A DNA stretch of 64,000 nt from Archilochus colubris (Eukaryota; Chordata; Aves; Apodiformes; Trochilidae), in NCBI GenBank assembly GCA_023079485.1, contig CM041104.1, forward strand, positions 3,225,676 through 3,289,675, in the 5' to 3' direction. Below are positions 1-13,974 of the stretch, one piece after another (the stretch's first letter is position 1; every line of letters starts with the position of its first letter). The notes under the pieces are model-generated. The model was not told the origin of the DNA. It made no database searches and worked only from the letters and a program-made list of their open reading frames with translations. The position numbers were made by a program, and so were the translations under genes.

Positions 1-3000
1 GAATGAAAACTCCTTTGTAAACTCATTCAGGTAAAGGTGAGCCAGCAAACAAAGGTGGCCTGGGATTTATGGAGGGAGTGGGTGTGTATAAATCTTTGGG
101 TGACAGGCAGCAGCCTACAACTTAAATTTGGTCTTGATGAAGAATTTTCCTGTTATTCTGAAGCTTTTGTGGGGATATTTGTGATGCTGAGCAAAACTTG
201 CAGTGGATATTTAAAGGGTGGGTGTCTGTCAGTTGTGGTGTTCAGTGTGACAAGGTGTCTCTTCCTCCTAAACAGACAGTTTTTCCTGACTATTTTGAGA
301 TAAACTCTCCTAGCAGGGGTCTGTCACAGGTGAGCTGGCACTGGGATGTCTGGAGCTGTCAGTTGATGTTGATGGGAGATGTGCTGAAGGTGATGTGTGT
401 GGGGCTGACCTGTCAGCCTGGGGCACTGTGGTCCTGAGGAAGGAGACCTAAGGGCTGTGACTTGTAAAATCACTCTTCTAGGAGCATGCATGTGCCTCTC
501 TGTACACACTCATCTCTTCAGTAACAAAATGTTAATTGCTGTTGTCTTGTCCTTTCACATTTTGCACTTAGCACTCTGAGTAAGCCACCTTGCCTACAAC
601 ACTTGAGACTTGTCACGCTGTGTGATAGGTCAAAAAAGAAATGAGCCTCTGAAAGCTAAAGAGGATTCCTAGGAGAAACTGGGATATTGTAAATGCCTTG
701 GCCAGTTACTTGCTTGGAAGAACATCTATAGTTTGCTGAGATGGCAAAAGGTGCTTAGATTGTACCAAAGTGTCAGTGACCAGGTGTCTCTGAGAACTTT
801 GAAAAGTTACAAGATGATGATCCCTGCTTTCAGAGATGAGATATTTGAGGAGGGAGGGAAGAAGTGAATGACGTTTTTACTGTGTCCATGAGAAGAAGAG
901 ATGGGTCCTGACCAAACTCAGAGCTGCTGTGGCTGCTTCCAGTTGCATGGACTGGCAGGAACTGAAGCGTTTCATATGCATCTGTTACAGCCAAGCTGCT
1001 CTGAGGGTTCCTTCATCACTTCTGGTCCAGGGCTTCCTAAATCTGCTCAGCTCAGAGGGTGAGCACATGGGATTGCTCTTTAGCACAACGAGTAGGACAT
1101 ATGATTACTTCATGCTGCAAAATTTGTACATAGATGTCATTGACTGTTGCAGTATCATTTTTTGGTGCTTTTAGAACCATGTAGTTCAAAAGGACTGTCC
1201 CGAGTTGGTAGGAAATACTTGAATTTTCCTTGTTGCCTGTTTCACTGTGGTATTTCTTGCTGCTTGTGAAAGTTACAAGTATTTCTATCCTTGCTGCTTT
1301 TGATTCCTCTTTCTCTGGTATTGCTGATGTGGTCTAAAAAGGAACAGAAGCTCCAGGAAATGTTTCTGATAAAGTGCTGCTCTCAGAAATGAAATCTCTT
1401 TCATAATCACGTGGCAAGGCTGAAGTCAATGACACTGTGGTTACTGTGCAGGTAGATTCCTACTCTGCCTTTTGCAGGTCTGGAAGGTGAAATGCACTGG
1501 CCAAGCTACCTGTGACCCTGAGGACACTTCTAGGGGACTTGAAGCAGTGCTAAGGACTTCATCTGTGGTGGGTTGTGTTAATTAGAGCAGGAGCACAGTG
1601 TGCTTAACTGTGCTGCACCTATACCTGTGACACTGACAGACCCTTATTTCTGTGCTCAAGTGTCTGTTAGTAATCTCATATCAACATCAGGCTGGGAAGT
1701 TTGTGGAGGTAAAAATATAACAAAGTGGGAACACAAAAAGCAAAATACTTGCTACAAAGCTCTCTTTAATTATACTCCAGGGTGTGATGGGTCTTGGATG
1801 AAACCTCTTCTCTATGTAACCTGTGCATAGCTAAAGCACAAAGTTCTTGCCTTTCTTTCTCAGATCTATCAGCCCAGTTGCAGTCCTGGTGGGACCAGGG
1901 GCAGGAGCTCAGGGCACTGTTTTTAGCCTCCCTATACTCTAGGAACATGGGCTTAGCAGCGTGTTGCTGGCTTCTGCCATCCTTGGAAGACCATTATCAA
2001 TTTTCTGCTTTCTTATGCTTATAAATGAAATAACACATCTAGGAAGGAGAAATGAAGATAATAAAGGTTGACAGAGCTTACTAAAGCTTTGTTTAAACAC
2101 ATTAATAACTGCTTATCATTCCCATTCTGGGCCTAGAACAAACACGCTGTGCAAAGATTAAATGCAAAAGGTTGTGGTTTTATTAAAAAAAAAAAACCTA
2201 ATAAAGGGTTTAGGGGCATGTAGTTGTGGGATTTCTTCCAATAAATCTTTCTACAGATAAAAAAACAACAACTATAGAGCATGTTTAAAAATTAAAGGAA
2301 AAAAAAAAGAAGAAACAAACAAAGCCGAAAGCAGAGCACTATCCAGGAGCATTTCTGGAGGTTTGGGTTTTGTTTTTTTTTTTTAGGAAACTGGAACTAC
2401 TTTTTGAACAGCAGCCTTCCAGAGTGGATAGATTGTCAAACACTGGTTTGGTCTAAATGTGTTACTGGGACCAATTGGGAAAAGACCACACCTGCTGGTT
2501 CCTGGGGCCCCTGAGAGCTGCTGGTACACCTTGGTCTGGTGGCTGCCCCTCACCATGGAGTGCTTCATTCTGGGATGTGCCATTCCAGAGTTGAGAGTGA
2601 AGCTGGGTGAAGCTGTGCTGTATTTCTGCTGCAAATGTTTGGACCTCTTCCATTTGCAGAAATAATCTTACCTTAAAATACTGAGAACCAAGTGCTTGCT
2701 CTCCATAACCCAGAGCAGCACTGTGTTATGTTTTTCTCTGTAGATTCCTGTGCAGCGTCTTCTGTTGCTGTCATATTCAGAGAACCTGTGACAGAGGATA
2801 TTGGCTGTTAGAATCAAGACTTTCAGAAGTGTTTAATTGCAGCCAGCTTCTGCTCAATGTGCTCAGCTCTGCTACTCCCATTGCCTTCAGGACTTTGAAG
2901 TTGCCCTGTGCTAAAGTGACTCTTGATTTCTTCGGTAACTTCCTGAATCACTTGTCATAATTCCAGTGATGCAGCCTCTTTCAACACTGCCTTGGTAGTG

Positions 3001-3872
3001 AAAGCACATCCCTGAATAACACAGTTTGTTTAAAGAACAAAAGTTCACCACTGGGAAGGTGATGTTTACTGATAGACATTTGCAGACACTCATTTGCAGG
3101 CTGCTAACAGCAGTCAGAGCTCTACCAAACAGCCATCCCCAGTGCTGCTCTTCCCCCATTCCTGCTGTGGAGGGATTTCTCCGTAGGGGAATCCAAGTGA
3201 GCTCTAAAGCAGAGAGAAGCATGATGGAAAAATGAGCATGTGTTTGGTGTGTGCTCACAGCACTGCCAGGTTCAGCACAGCTCCTTTCCTTGGTGGGGAT
3301 TCTGCATGAGAAAGGGGGTGGCCACACTTAGCCCTGAAAAGAAGAGAAGTTTTCTGAGGTGCCTCCCCTGTATCATCCCCACATTGTGTGAGCTGAGAAT
3401 GGAGTGAGAGGTTGGTGCCTGGGTAGATATCATTTTAGAAGTATTGCTGGACACTATAGTGCCTTGCTGCTGGAAATCAGGCAGATCAGGTGCACTTAAG
3501 TAGGTAATAAAATACACTGAATGTACTTGCATTTTATTAAGCTATAAATCTTGTACTGTCCTTCAAGGGCAATGGTAGCTGTAGCTTTCCATCACACAAA
3601 GTAGAACTGTCTTCTAGTGGATTTTGTGAAATCTTCCAGCCTGGGAATGGATTTACAAAACTGGCTGCATCTGCCTGAATGTTTTACAGCAGTGTTTCTC
3701 ATCCCTTCAAAGGTGAACATCTCTGCTTTGTGAGGCCCTCTCTGACTCTTGAGTTGCATGGGTACTGAGAGAGTGGGGATGGTAGGAGTATCCATAGAGA
3801 CCTGGTATTAAAAAAAAGGAGTAAAGGGAGTAGCTGTTGTATTTGAACACTTCCGGGTCATGTACTTTCCTG

Positions 3873-3898
3873 ATATATATATATATATATATATATAT
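3873..3898. repeat. (AT)13 microsatellite
   Basis: A pure AT dinucleotide run of 26 bases is followed by an A/T-rich tail, inside the first ACSS2 intron. Confidence 0.95.
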
Positions 3899-5265
3899 TA
3901 TTTTTTTTTAATTCTTCCTCTCCTAGCTCTGGGACAGTCACCAACCCATCCAAATAACTGCTGTGTTCAGATATTCATGTACAAGGGCAAAGTGGGACAA
4001 GAGGGACTCTTGGCTTGTTCTTAGATGTAGCACCCTGGCTTTACAGCATTGGTGGATGGATTCTGCATCTTCAGCTGTGGGTTGTTTGGAGCAAGGCTGT
4101 GCTGGACTCAGAAATAACTGGATTCACATAAGCACTCAGATTATCCTACTATGGGTTTGGCTGCAGATGAGATTTGAAGATGATGCTGCCACAGGGCAGC
4201 TTGGTGGTACCTCCTTAATGGTTTGGACATTCTTCCTTTGGCCTGAGGGGCTGGAAACCACAGGGATCATAGTCTGAAACTTGTTTCCAAAGACTGTATG
4301 TGTGTCTGCTGAGACCTAGAATCTGCCAGTTTTCTCCTGTCTCACTAAAGTTCTCCTGTCCCAAATGTTTCTGTTAGTGTCTTGCATTTGTGTGCTGCAT
4401 CCCATGTCCTCTTTATTGCTAGGGAAATCTCTGAGGTAGTTCCTGGGTGAGCAGTTGTGCCAGAAGGATGAATTACATGTGTGAGAGCAGCAAAATCTCT
4501 TTTTCAGGCAGGTCCTGTCCTGTGGGCTTTCAGCACTTGGGGTGCTTTCCTGGCTGCAATGAGTCAGGGTGTTGAGCATCACGTTACTGGAACAGCTGGC
4601 AGGCACCCAGTCACTTGAAACTGGTTTTCCTTTCCAAGGGGTGACTTGGAAGCAGAGCATGGCTCTTCCCTGCCAGGTACACCTTGGTTTGATGTTTCAG
4701 AGACCTCAAGCCCTGTCCTTGCTCTGCAGAGCCTTTTCCATCATGGGATGCAGGGCAGGAGCAAGGAGCCAGCAGGTGCTCTCAGCTTTCTTCTTTTCTG
4801 CTCCCCGGTGCAGAGAAGGAAGGGAATGGGTACTAAAGGTTGGTGGCACTTGATTGCACAGTGCCTGTGGTGTTGCCCATTCAGAGGTAGCTCTGGAGTT
4901 GTGCCTCCATGGGAGTTGTTCATTGTTACTGAAGATTTTCACTGTAGCTTCTAATGAGCTGAAATAACCTGTAATAATGTTCCCATTGGCAGAATGGGAC
5001 TTTTCTTCTCTGTTAAGTCTGTAAAGAGAGAAAATGCTTGGGCAGCACTTGTGTAGTTGCTCTGTAGCTGAGCAGTGAGTAAAGAAAGGGTCTGTGTGAG
5101 CTCTCCTGGTTGGGAACACACTGGCAGGAGCCTTGAATCAGGGAGCACCTTTCATTTGGTTTGTGTTGGAGCTCTTTGCTCCCAACCTTTATCTCTGAAA
5201 CCCTTGGTAGCTGCTATTGGCAGGGATACAGCATCCAGCTATATAAATACAAGGGGATATCCAGG

Positions 5266-5400
5266 AAGTGTTTGAGCAGATAAACAAGTTGGATGCCAAT
5301 AAGTGGCCAGGATTAAATGGCATGTTCCCCAGAGGACTGCAGGAACTTGCATGTGAAATTGCAGAGCTGCTGGCCAGGGAATGCTGTGTTACTGTGCTGC
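5266..5400 (+). mobile_element. Possible degenerate CR1 LINE reverse-transcriptase fragment
   Basis: One plus-strand frame reads DKLDANKWPGLNGMFPRGLQ followed by ELACEIAELLARE. This resembles the CR1/Jockey-clade reverse-transcriptase N-terminal block (K-S-P-G-P-D-G-I-H-P-R-V-L-x-E-L-A). It has lost the PDG motif and decays afterwards. A chance match cannot be excluded without a search. Confidence 0.4.
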
Positions 5401-8400
5401 TGTGCCAAGGACTGGGAGGTTGCCAGCCCCACTCCGTCTAGAGAAGGCAATGGAGGGGTCCTGGGAACCCAAACTCCAACTTGCATCCCTGGTGGTACAG
5501 GAGATTCAGGTCACTGTGAGCATGGACCAGTGCAGTTGGCTTGGAAAGGTGATGGAGCTGCTGTGAAGGGAGGTCCTGCTGGTCACCTGCTGAAGTTCAA
5601 CGTGGGTGACACCGAGCATGTAGATGCAGCTGTTTTCAGACCACCCTTGTGAGGCTTCCCACAAAGGGTTATTCAAGAAACTAATTTAACTTTCAACGGA
5701 AGAAAGTTCTTTCTGTAGAGAGGGTTTAGCCTTGTCCTTTGCTTCCTCACGTTCAGTGGTCACTTTTCAGGACCAGCAGTAGGTTGCCCCAAGGATCAGT
5801 GCTGAAACTGCCTCTGAGAGTGCCAGGCTCATGTGTGCTCCATCATCAGCATCTCCTCCTCCTGGAAACAAGACATCAGACCCTGGTTCTGACCCAGCAT
5901 GGTATTTTTAGTCTATGAGGCTCTTGGCTGAGCTGCTGGGAATGTTCCAGTGCTGAAGTGCAGTGCTGCTGTGTAAATGAGACCTGTGGCTTCCTTGGTG
6001 TTCTTATTTGGCTTTTTTCTCTGTAGCTGTTCATTCCTCTGACAAAAGGGTCAGGTTCTGTTGATCCATCACAAGGGGTTTAATGATTTTCATTAACTGC
6101 TTCTTGCACCCCTATCTTAAATTATTGGCTTACAGCCTGTCCAGAGCCCCCTTTGTGCATGGTCCTGGGTGTGTGATTGCACAGTAACTGCCTGGGGGAG
6201 GGATGAGGGGGTGCATCCACAGGCAATAACTCATGTCTGTGAAACCTGGAACTCTGGCAGGTGTTACAGGCACCCTGGTGTGTTCAAGAACAGTTTAATT
6301 TACTGCTGGGAGAGGGCACCACAGTTGTGCAGTGGTGGTGTATCAGGAATATTGGCAGGGGAGTTGAAACTTGGGTGTTCATGGACAGTGAACTCCAGTG
6401 CAAATTCAGGGCATGGATGATCAGAGCCTTCAGCTTGCTCATTGGACTAGAAAACCTGATTATTTTATTTTAGCTGTGTGAATGGCTGGTGTGTTCTCCC
6501 CTGGCACCCCTGGTGTGAATGGAGCAGAAATGAACAAGGACTTGGGCTCCATGTGGATGCAGCTTCCTCCAAGAAGTGCTGTTTACAGGGGACAGAAATC
6601 ATCAGGCTTTAGTGAAAGGTGTGAGTTAGGTGCTTGTTCCAAGCATGGCAATTTTCTCATGGGTAGTTGCATTCATTGTGCCTGATGAGCTTTCTGTGCC
6701 CAGAGCTTAATATTGATGGTTAAAGATTTTTAAATGTAAAGGGTTAACAGATCCCCTTGTATCCCACCAGCTCCCTGAGCCTCCTCTGCCCAGCCCTGCT
6801 GCAGGGCTTGCTCACAGCTGGAGCAGGGTTTCTGTTCTCTCTTTGCATTTCTCTACATCCCTTGTAAATGTTGACATGAACTCATGAGCCCTTGCACTTT
6901 TTTGTAAATTCAAAGCCCATCTTTCAGTAGGTGCCACCTGCCTTCTTTAGGGGAATCCCTCAAGGCAATTTGATGCCCCTCCTGGCTACTTTTTTGTCCC
7001 TGCCTTCCTGATAGTGAAGCATGTTCTGCATTTCTGTTGCCTGTGACCATCTTCTGAGAGAGACTGCTTGCACAGACCATGATGACAGTGCAGTGTGTGA
7101 CACCTGGCCAGCACCTGCAGAGCTTTCTGAGTCAAGAATTTGAAATGTCCTCCAAGAAGCTGATTAAAAGTTCCATTTCCTGTCATGGCCTCTACAGATA
7201 CTGTTTGAGCCTCCATTGGAACCAGCTTGCTTGGCTTCCAGTGTTTCTACAAATGTGGCAGGATGCTCCATCCAGAGATGCAGTTTTTCCCCAAATCAGG
7301 CATTTCCCAGCTGCAGGAAGCTCCTTGTCTATTTTCCTTACAGACACTTTGTCCAGGGTATGTTTCCTGGCTCAACTGCAAATTGTTCAAAGAAGGAATC
7401 AGCTGTCTTGTGCTGGAAGTAAGCTCTCCCTCCTCTTGGGCTGCTAAAGTAGTCTGTGCTCCCCTGGAAATATTTAGATGGTAAACATCTAAAATGTTTA
7501 AAAAATGTTTAATGTCAGATTCTTACACTTTTCCTACATCATTCTGTGGATTTGGCTCACTAAGTTACAAGTGCTGGCTGAGGTCAGCCAAACTCAGTGA
7601 CCTACTGTGTCAGCCTTGCACTGAGCTCTGTTGCCAAAAAAAAGGGGAAAAAAAAAAAGAGTGAGAGAATAAAAAACCAAACCAAAACCAACAAAAAGCT
7701 TAAACAAATTTTTGTTTTAAAATCTTAAACTTTCCTCTTTTTCTTCACTGGCTGTTGTCCTGTCTTGCAAAATACTTAAGAAAGTAAGCACATAATGGAA
7801 GTTAATGCATATCCTCTTGACCTGATGGCTACACAGTACCAAGTGAGTAGGAAAAATTGTGGAGCCACAGAGGAGCAGAATTCCCCTGGCTGGGGAGCAG
7901 GTACCTGCCAGCACCATCACCAGGGTTTTGTGCTCTGTAGTGCTTGTAAACTGCCTTGTTTGCTCAAAAGTGGCAAAAGAGTGGATTTCCCTTGAGGAGG
8001 GGCTTGATGGCTGCTGTCAGTCCTGCCACCTGCCCCTGGAGGTTTGTGCCTCTGTACAAACCCATCAATTCCATGCGTCTGGGTTGCTCATGTTGGTGCA
8101 GTGGTGGGAGGCAGGAGGTGTTGGTCCCTTTAGAGATGTCTGAGCATCCCAGGGGTTAAGGGGCTTGAGGCAAGTTCAAGTGTGTAGCCTGGCAGCTGAG
8201 TGGGAAAATCAGAGGGAATTTTGGAGGGTCAGGAGCTAAATGAGTGATTTTGGAGCAGTGTCCATCTCTAGCTGTGCTCTGAGCTGTAGGCATCACTCAG
8301 GGTGTGATGAAGTGAACAGTGGTTGAGCTGCACAAGATAATTTTTTTTTTTTAGATGCCTCTGGTATTTGTTCTAGTTCTGAAAGGCTGCAAATAGAAAT

Positions 8401-11400
8401 AGTAGCTGAGAATGTATTTAATGAGAAGCAAGGACAGAGAGATTGATGTGTTCTTTCCTATGGGGCACCAGCAGCCAGTCAGGGTGTTGGGTGTTGTCAT
8501 TGTAGGCTGCATTTCCACATGGCTATTTTTAAAGGTGATTAAAAGTCTGATCACCTTTAGAAATATGCTCCATTTTAGCTATAGTGTAAAATGCAGGCAC
8601 AGTAGGGTCTGTGGTTGAGCCAAGGGGTCTGGAAAGGATGGATGTTGGGGATTGGCCACAGCACATTGTGCTCTGCAGGCACAGAGCTCAGGTGCTGATT
8701 CCAGCCTGGTTTGGGTTTCTTCCCAGTAGCAGGAACCCATTGATCCTGTCATGACCAACTTTTAGTTGAGATGGTTTGTCTCAGAGATGGATTTGACAGT
8801 GGAGCTGTCTTAGCCTCTACCAGAGTATGTGGGGGGCACGGGAGGGGAAAAACAATTTTTAATGCAAATCTCTAAGGTAATTATATAATTTTAGAAAGTG
8901 ATGCTGTTAGATGGGTAAGATTTTTTTCTCTTCCTTAGGATTTCTGTTCTCTCAAGAGTCTTTTCTCAAAGTGCTGCCAAATATTTCTGAATATGCTAGG
9001 AAAGCTTTTTCACCAGCCCCTCCCAGGTTCTGCCCTTTCACTGACACATGAATGTGATCCTTGATCCTTGTCATGATGCAACAGTACTGGAGCATGACTT
9101 GCAGAAACCACCAGAGCTGAACCTCCTGGTAAACCTTTTACACAAGAAGCCTCTCAGCCTTCTCACAACTTTGTTGGGTGTTTGCTGCTCTTCATTACTG
9201 TGGTGGGAGGGAGATAGATGATGGTAAGCATGGGTAGGGCTGGGCTTTCTGTCCTGTTATGAAATATTCTCATGAAGGTTTGTTGTCATGAAATTTTTTT
9301 GCAATAGCATTTCCATCACCTACCCCCTACCTCCCTCCTGGAGTCAGTGGTGCAGACCCTGATGGAGACCCTCCTGCTTTGGTATCTCTCAGAGCTTTTC
9401 CATACTGAGCAATCCATGCAAACACAAACATTTTTTTCCTAATTAAATGGTGTTTTTTTCTCATTAGCTTGTGCAGTTGGTCTCTCCAGACTTAACATAC
9501 CAACTGAATGTGTTTTCCCAAGGATGGATTTTAAAGGCCTCTCTCTACCCAAGCACCATTCATCAAGTGTTGGGTGGGAAAAACAAAGCTGGTGGCAGAG
9601 AGAACAATCATATTTTTTCAGTCTTGGAGGCTGTTGTTCCCAAATCACCAACCTGGCTCCAGACAGACCCTTCTTCAAGCCCCAGGTTTCCCAGTTCTCC
9701 TGAGAAAAGCCAGGATCAAATGTCACCAGGAGGCTCATGAGCAGCTGGTGGCCAAACACGCAGCCCCCCCGTGCCAGCACAGGCATCAGGAGAGCCCAGG
9801 GCTCAGGCTGCCCATGTGGCCAGACCATGAGCCTGCTCCCCAGGTGACAGGAGCTCGTCCCCTCCAAGCTCTGCTTGGCATTTCAGCTGCTCTAATTCTG
9901 GACACGGGGTTAGTTGGGAAGCCCTGAACCTGCTTGGCTGCCCCCAGTGCCCTTGCACGTGAGGACCCTGCAGGAGCTCTGGGGCAGAGGAGAGCTCCTT
10001 CCTTCTCTCTGGAGATGGGCTGCTGGTGGAGCAGGAGCTGGAGAACTTGTCTCCATCCCATGTCTCATGCAGCAGCTTGGTCCTATGCTTAGGAGGGGTT
10101 TTGGGCTCTGAGCATGTGTTAGTGTAGACAGCACTAGAGGTGTTTTAGGGTGAACATTCCCCCAGTCCCTATCTCTGCTCTACTGGATGTTTTCCACAGT
10201 TTCCCACTGTGCAAATTCTCCCTGTGACACTGCATGATCTGAGAAAGGGTCCTTTCCCTCTCCCTCATCACCATTTCAAACTGGGAGTCCCTGCTTCCTT
10301 AATATGCTTTCCAGGAGCTAAAATGCAGAGCCTTCTCCGTGCATTAGACAAAACTGCTGTGTGGGCTTCCAGGGCCTCTCCACCAGTCACAGACTGGAAC
10401 CTGTAAGGCTTTTAGTTGATTTTCTTTGCTCTGAAAATTCACCTTCCACATGCCCTACGCCCCAGCTATGCTTGGTAACTTTGGGGTTATTTTTATTTGA
10501 GGGTGCTGTGGTCACAGGAGCTTAAAAGAGATACTTAAATGAACTTCACCCCCTTTGGTCCTCAGTGGGAGTGCTTGGAGGAGTCAGACAGGCTTTGGCT
10601 TTGTGCTGTAGTTTGCTGTGGTCTGTGATTTTTTTTCTGCCTGCCTGTCGATCTGCAGATGGTCTGGCAGATCTTGAAAACCCTGCAGCACTTCACTTGC
10701 TCAACTTTTCATCAATTGCTCTTGTACACCAGCTTCTCAGTGGTGTTTATAACCCTTGCAAACCACAATTATCATTGGCAATTACCTCAGAAACCTTAAT
10801 TCCCACTGATGCAGCCTGTGCTTCCTGCTGCTCCCTGCAAGCACTGCAGCAGCATTGCACAGGGAAGGTGTATTCTTCCCCTGCTCAGCTTATGCAAATA
10901 ATTGTTACTTAGAAATCTCTTGCAAGAGAGAAACCAAACAGCATTGATGGTTTGTTTTGGGGGCAGCTTTGTGTGGTCCATTTGGGTGTTTTGGGAAGTG
11001 TGCATCCTCTTGGCCACTGTGCTGTAGTGGGTTGAGGAGTTGCCACCTTCCTGCTGGTTGTTATCCCAAAGCTGGGGTGGGTGCTGTAAGGCTCAAGTGG
11101 CTGAAGCAGATCAGTGCTTTGAGAAGTCCAATAGTCAGCTCTGATGCTTAGCAGAGCACAGGAACCTCCCAGCTTGCTTTGATGTAAGCACCCACAGACA
11201 CATCTGGACACAGCTTCCCTCTCCCACATTGCTGCTCCACATCCTGGATCTCTCCCACAAGCTCAACACTCAGGTCAGTGTGGCTCTCAAGTCATCTTTG
11301 CCTGCTCCTACAAACCTCTTTCCCAACTGCACAATTTATGTGAAGCACTAAATCTTTTTCTCAACCAATGTGGTCACTCATCTGGGAAAGCTTAACCTTG

Positions 11401-13882
11401 ATTTCACTACATGATCACCAGGTCAAGTAAGGGCACAGCTCAGCATCTCCAAGGGCAGGCTCCCAGCTAAGCAGGCAGGCAGCCCATGATCCTCCTGTAA
11501 CATGGTTTTGCCACAAAGGTGATAAATATTCAGGTCTCCAACCTGATGTTTTCTTCCTCCCCTGCCCAGGATGACTTCTCCACCTGGTAGTTTGTAGCTG
11601 AGATTCTGGTAGGGCCACCAGAGGTGTGTGCTGTGGGGCTCGAGTGCATCACAGAGCCTGTTAGCCTATTTTAACTGCTGGCAGAAGGGAGCAGTTTGAG
11701 TGCTCTGCAGAGCTTGTGCTTCCTCTAACACGAGGACAGGGACCTGTTTTGTGCAGACCTTGGCACCACTGTCTTTCACACCACTGTGGTGATGGTCCCT
11801 GATGCCCTTGGGCTGTCTGGTCCTGACAATGAATGGCTGCAGGCAGCTAGAAAGTTACCATCTCTGCACGAACAAAGCACCAATTTCAACAAAGCACCAA
11901 TTTCTAGGGGAAAGCCTGCCTCAGAAGGTCCCTGGTTGTGCTTCTTTGTGCACATAAGGACTCATATTTGTGCAAAGGATTCATACTTAGTCTATGGGTG
12001 GTTCAGCTGAGACTGTAAGGCCAGAAAATGCCTTTCTCCAGCTGAGAGTGCATGTAACATGCAGTATGTAAAACATGGGCTTCTCAAGTGCTGAAAACCC
12101 GGATACTATCTTGCTGTGACCCAAATGACACTGTAAAATTTTGGATTACTGGTTGCTAAATGCATGACTTGGTTTGAGGGGGATGAGAAAAACACCAAGC
12201 TCAGACAGTGTTCCACCATCTAATGATGTATCTGGGAAGTCTGGGGAGCTGAAAGCTGGTTTTTCGTTTCAGAAGAAAGCTTGCTGTTAGCTCAAAGATC
12301 ATGTTTAGCAGTGCTGCTGCCAACTTATTTTCATCACCAGATCTTAAAAGTGGAGGCACTTGGGGGATGTTGGAGTCCCCAGGGCTTGGGCTGCAGGTAT
12401 GGAGGTCAGCTCTGCCGTAATGCTTTCAGAAATGTGAGGGGGGTTGTTATGTTTTTATTGCTCTTGCAATTCAATTTGGACAAGCCAGTCAGTGGGAGAG
12501 GCTCAGGACTGACCACTCTTCCTTTTATCCCATGATTGCCAAAGGGAAAATGCTGAACTCTGCTGCCAGGGATTTCCAGGCTCTCTTTTGACGCACAGAG
12601 GACTGCTAGCGTGCGAGTGGGCATTCCTTTAAATGCCCTGTCTAAAATACATCATCTGGCTTTTGTGCTAGAGAAGAGGGCAGAGCACTCTCTGAGTGTA
12701 GCTGTGGGCACTCCAAACTGTTTTCAGATGCGGGGAGACTGAAAGCAATTGCCTGCTCTTGAGAGGCTCCTCGGGGCCTTTGCCGGAGATGAGGTGAAAG
12801 GAGGAGTCTTGTCCTGTAGAACTGTGGATGTGACTCATTTCCCATTAAACACAAAATCATCTTAAAATCTGAAGCCTGAGGTTTCCCCCGCTGGTGCTAG
12901 TGAAACTTTTGCAGTCATCTGAATGAATGGAAAGGGCTTTGAAAGCCCTCTGAAAACCTTTGCGGAAGTTTTAACTTCTCTGTACCTTTGCTCTGCATTG
13001 CTCCCTTGGTGCCCCGTGCGTGCTGGCCTTGAGGACAAGCATTCCCTGGCCTCGGTTTGCCTCCTGAAGCTTTGTGAGAAGGAGGAAACAACTTATGTGA
13101 TCTGCTCTTTTTGTGTACAGGGTCAGCAGGGATATCCAAGAGATGCTGGAGCTCTGTGGCTCAGGGCAGGGCACAACCTGGTCCCTCACATGTGCTGTCT
13201 GCAGTTTGGTGTGACCTGGTTATTGTCTCTCCTCTGCTGCCAGGCAGGTGTAGGGTGCTCAGCCCATCCTGCCCCTCTGCCTCCATTTCCCCATCAGCCC
13301 ATCTGGCAGCAGCAGCCACTGTCCCAGCCTGAAGCAAAGCAGCACCTGCAGAGCTCAGTTTGCAGAGCAGGTCATGGCCAGGCTCTGTTGCAATCTGTTG
13401 GGAGGACATGTTAGAAATGCAGGCAGTGAAGGCTCAAAGCAGGGAGCTGATCCTTCCTGGGGTGTGGGGTTGCAGGGCTTGTGTCAGAGAGCTCCCAGGT
13501 TTTGCAGACAAAATGGAGCCATCTTCTCCCTGCTCAGGCAGGAATCACACCACCAGTTTGGTGGCACTGGGAACCGAGGTGCTTCCTGCTGTGTCCTTGT
13601 CTGAATCTGACACCAGCCAAAACACCACCTCAGCTACAGCACCCAGCTGAGCCCCCACAAGCATGTGTGGCCAGCACATACAGGGAAGGCCTTCCAGATG
13701 GGACAGTCTGTGCTATCTTTCCTCCTAATGTGTTTCTCTCTTACTAAAAGTTGTAATTAGACTTGATGCTGGAGGAGAGCATGGGCACATGCTTGTCCAA
13801 AGAAGAAAGTACCTCTGAATTTGTGGAGTCATTCTTACGTTGTAAGCCTTGCTCAATAACAAAAATCTCTTTGATTTTCCAG

Positions 13883-13974
13883 GGAAGGGAATGAACCTGG
13901 GGATTCTGCAAAAATCACGTACAGTGAGTTGCTGCACAAAGTCTGTCAGTTTGCCAACATCCTCCGCAGCCAAG
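13883..13974 (+). CDS. ACSS2: ACSS2 exon, residues about 126-155
   Basis: The exon follows a TTTGATTTTCCAG acceptor and ends at CAAG|GTAGGC. It encodes [17 protein letters not shown] and continues through a conserved CQFANILR stretch. It starts in phase 2, completing a Trp codon from an exon outside the window. Confidence 0.93.

Larger units (their letters stand above)
1..13882 (+). other. ACSS2: Long ACSS2 intron (5' end outside window)
   Basis: I see no supportable exon in these 13.9 kb. No segment encodes the expected N-terminal ACSS2 motifs (a KGKIFIEWMKGAT-like block, ending near VAFYW), and the next exon starts in mid-codon, so the missing exons lie before position 1. Contents are unique intronic sequence with an (AT)13 run, several A-rich tracts (2190-2310, 7635-7700) and one possible CR1 reverse-transcriptase remnant near 5.3 kb. 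Open frames here are short, lack homology I recognise and occur equally on both strands. Confidence 0.75.
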
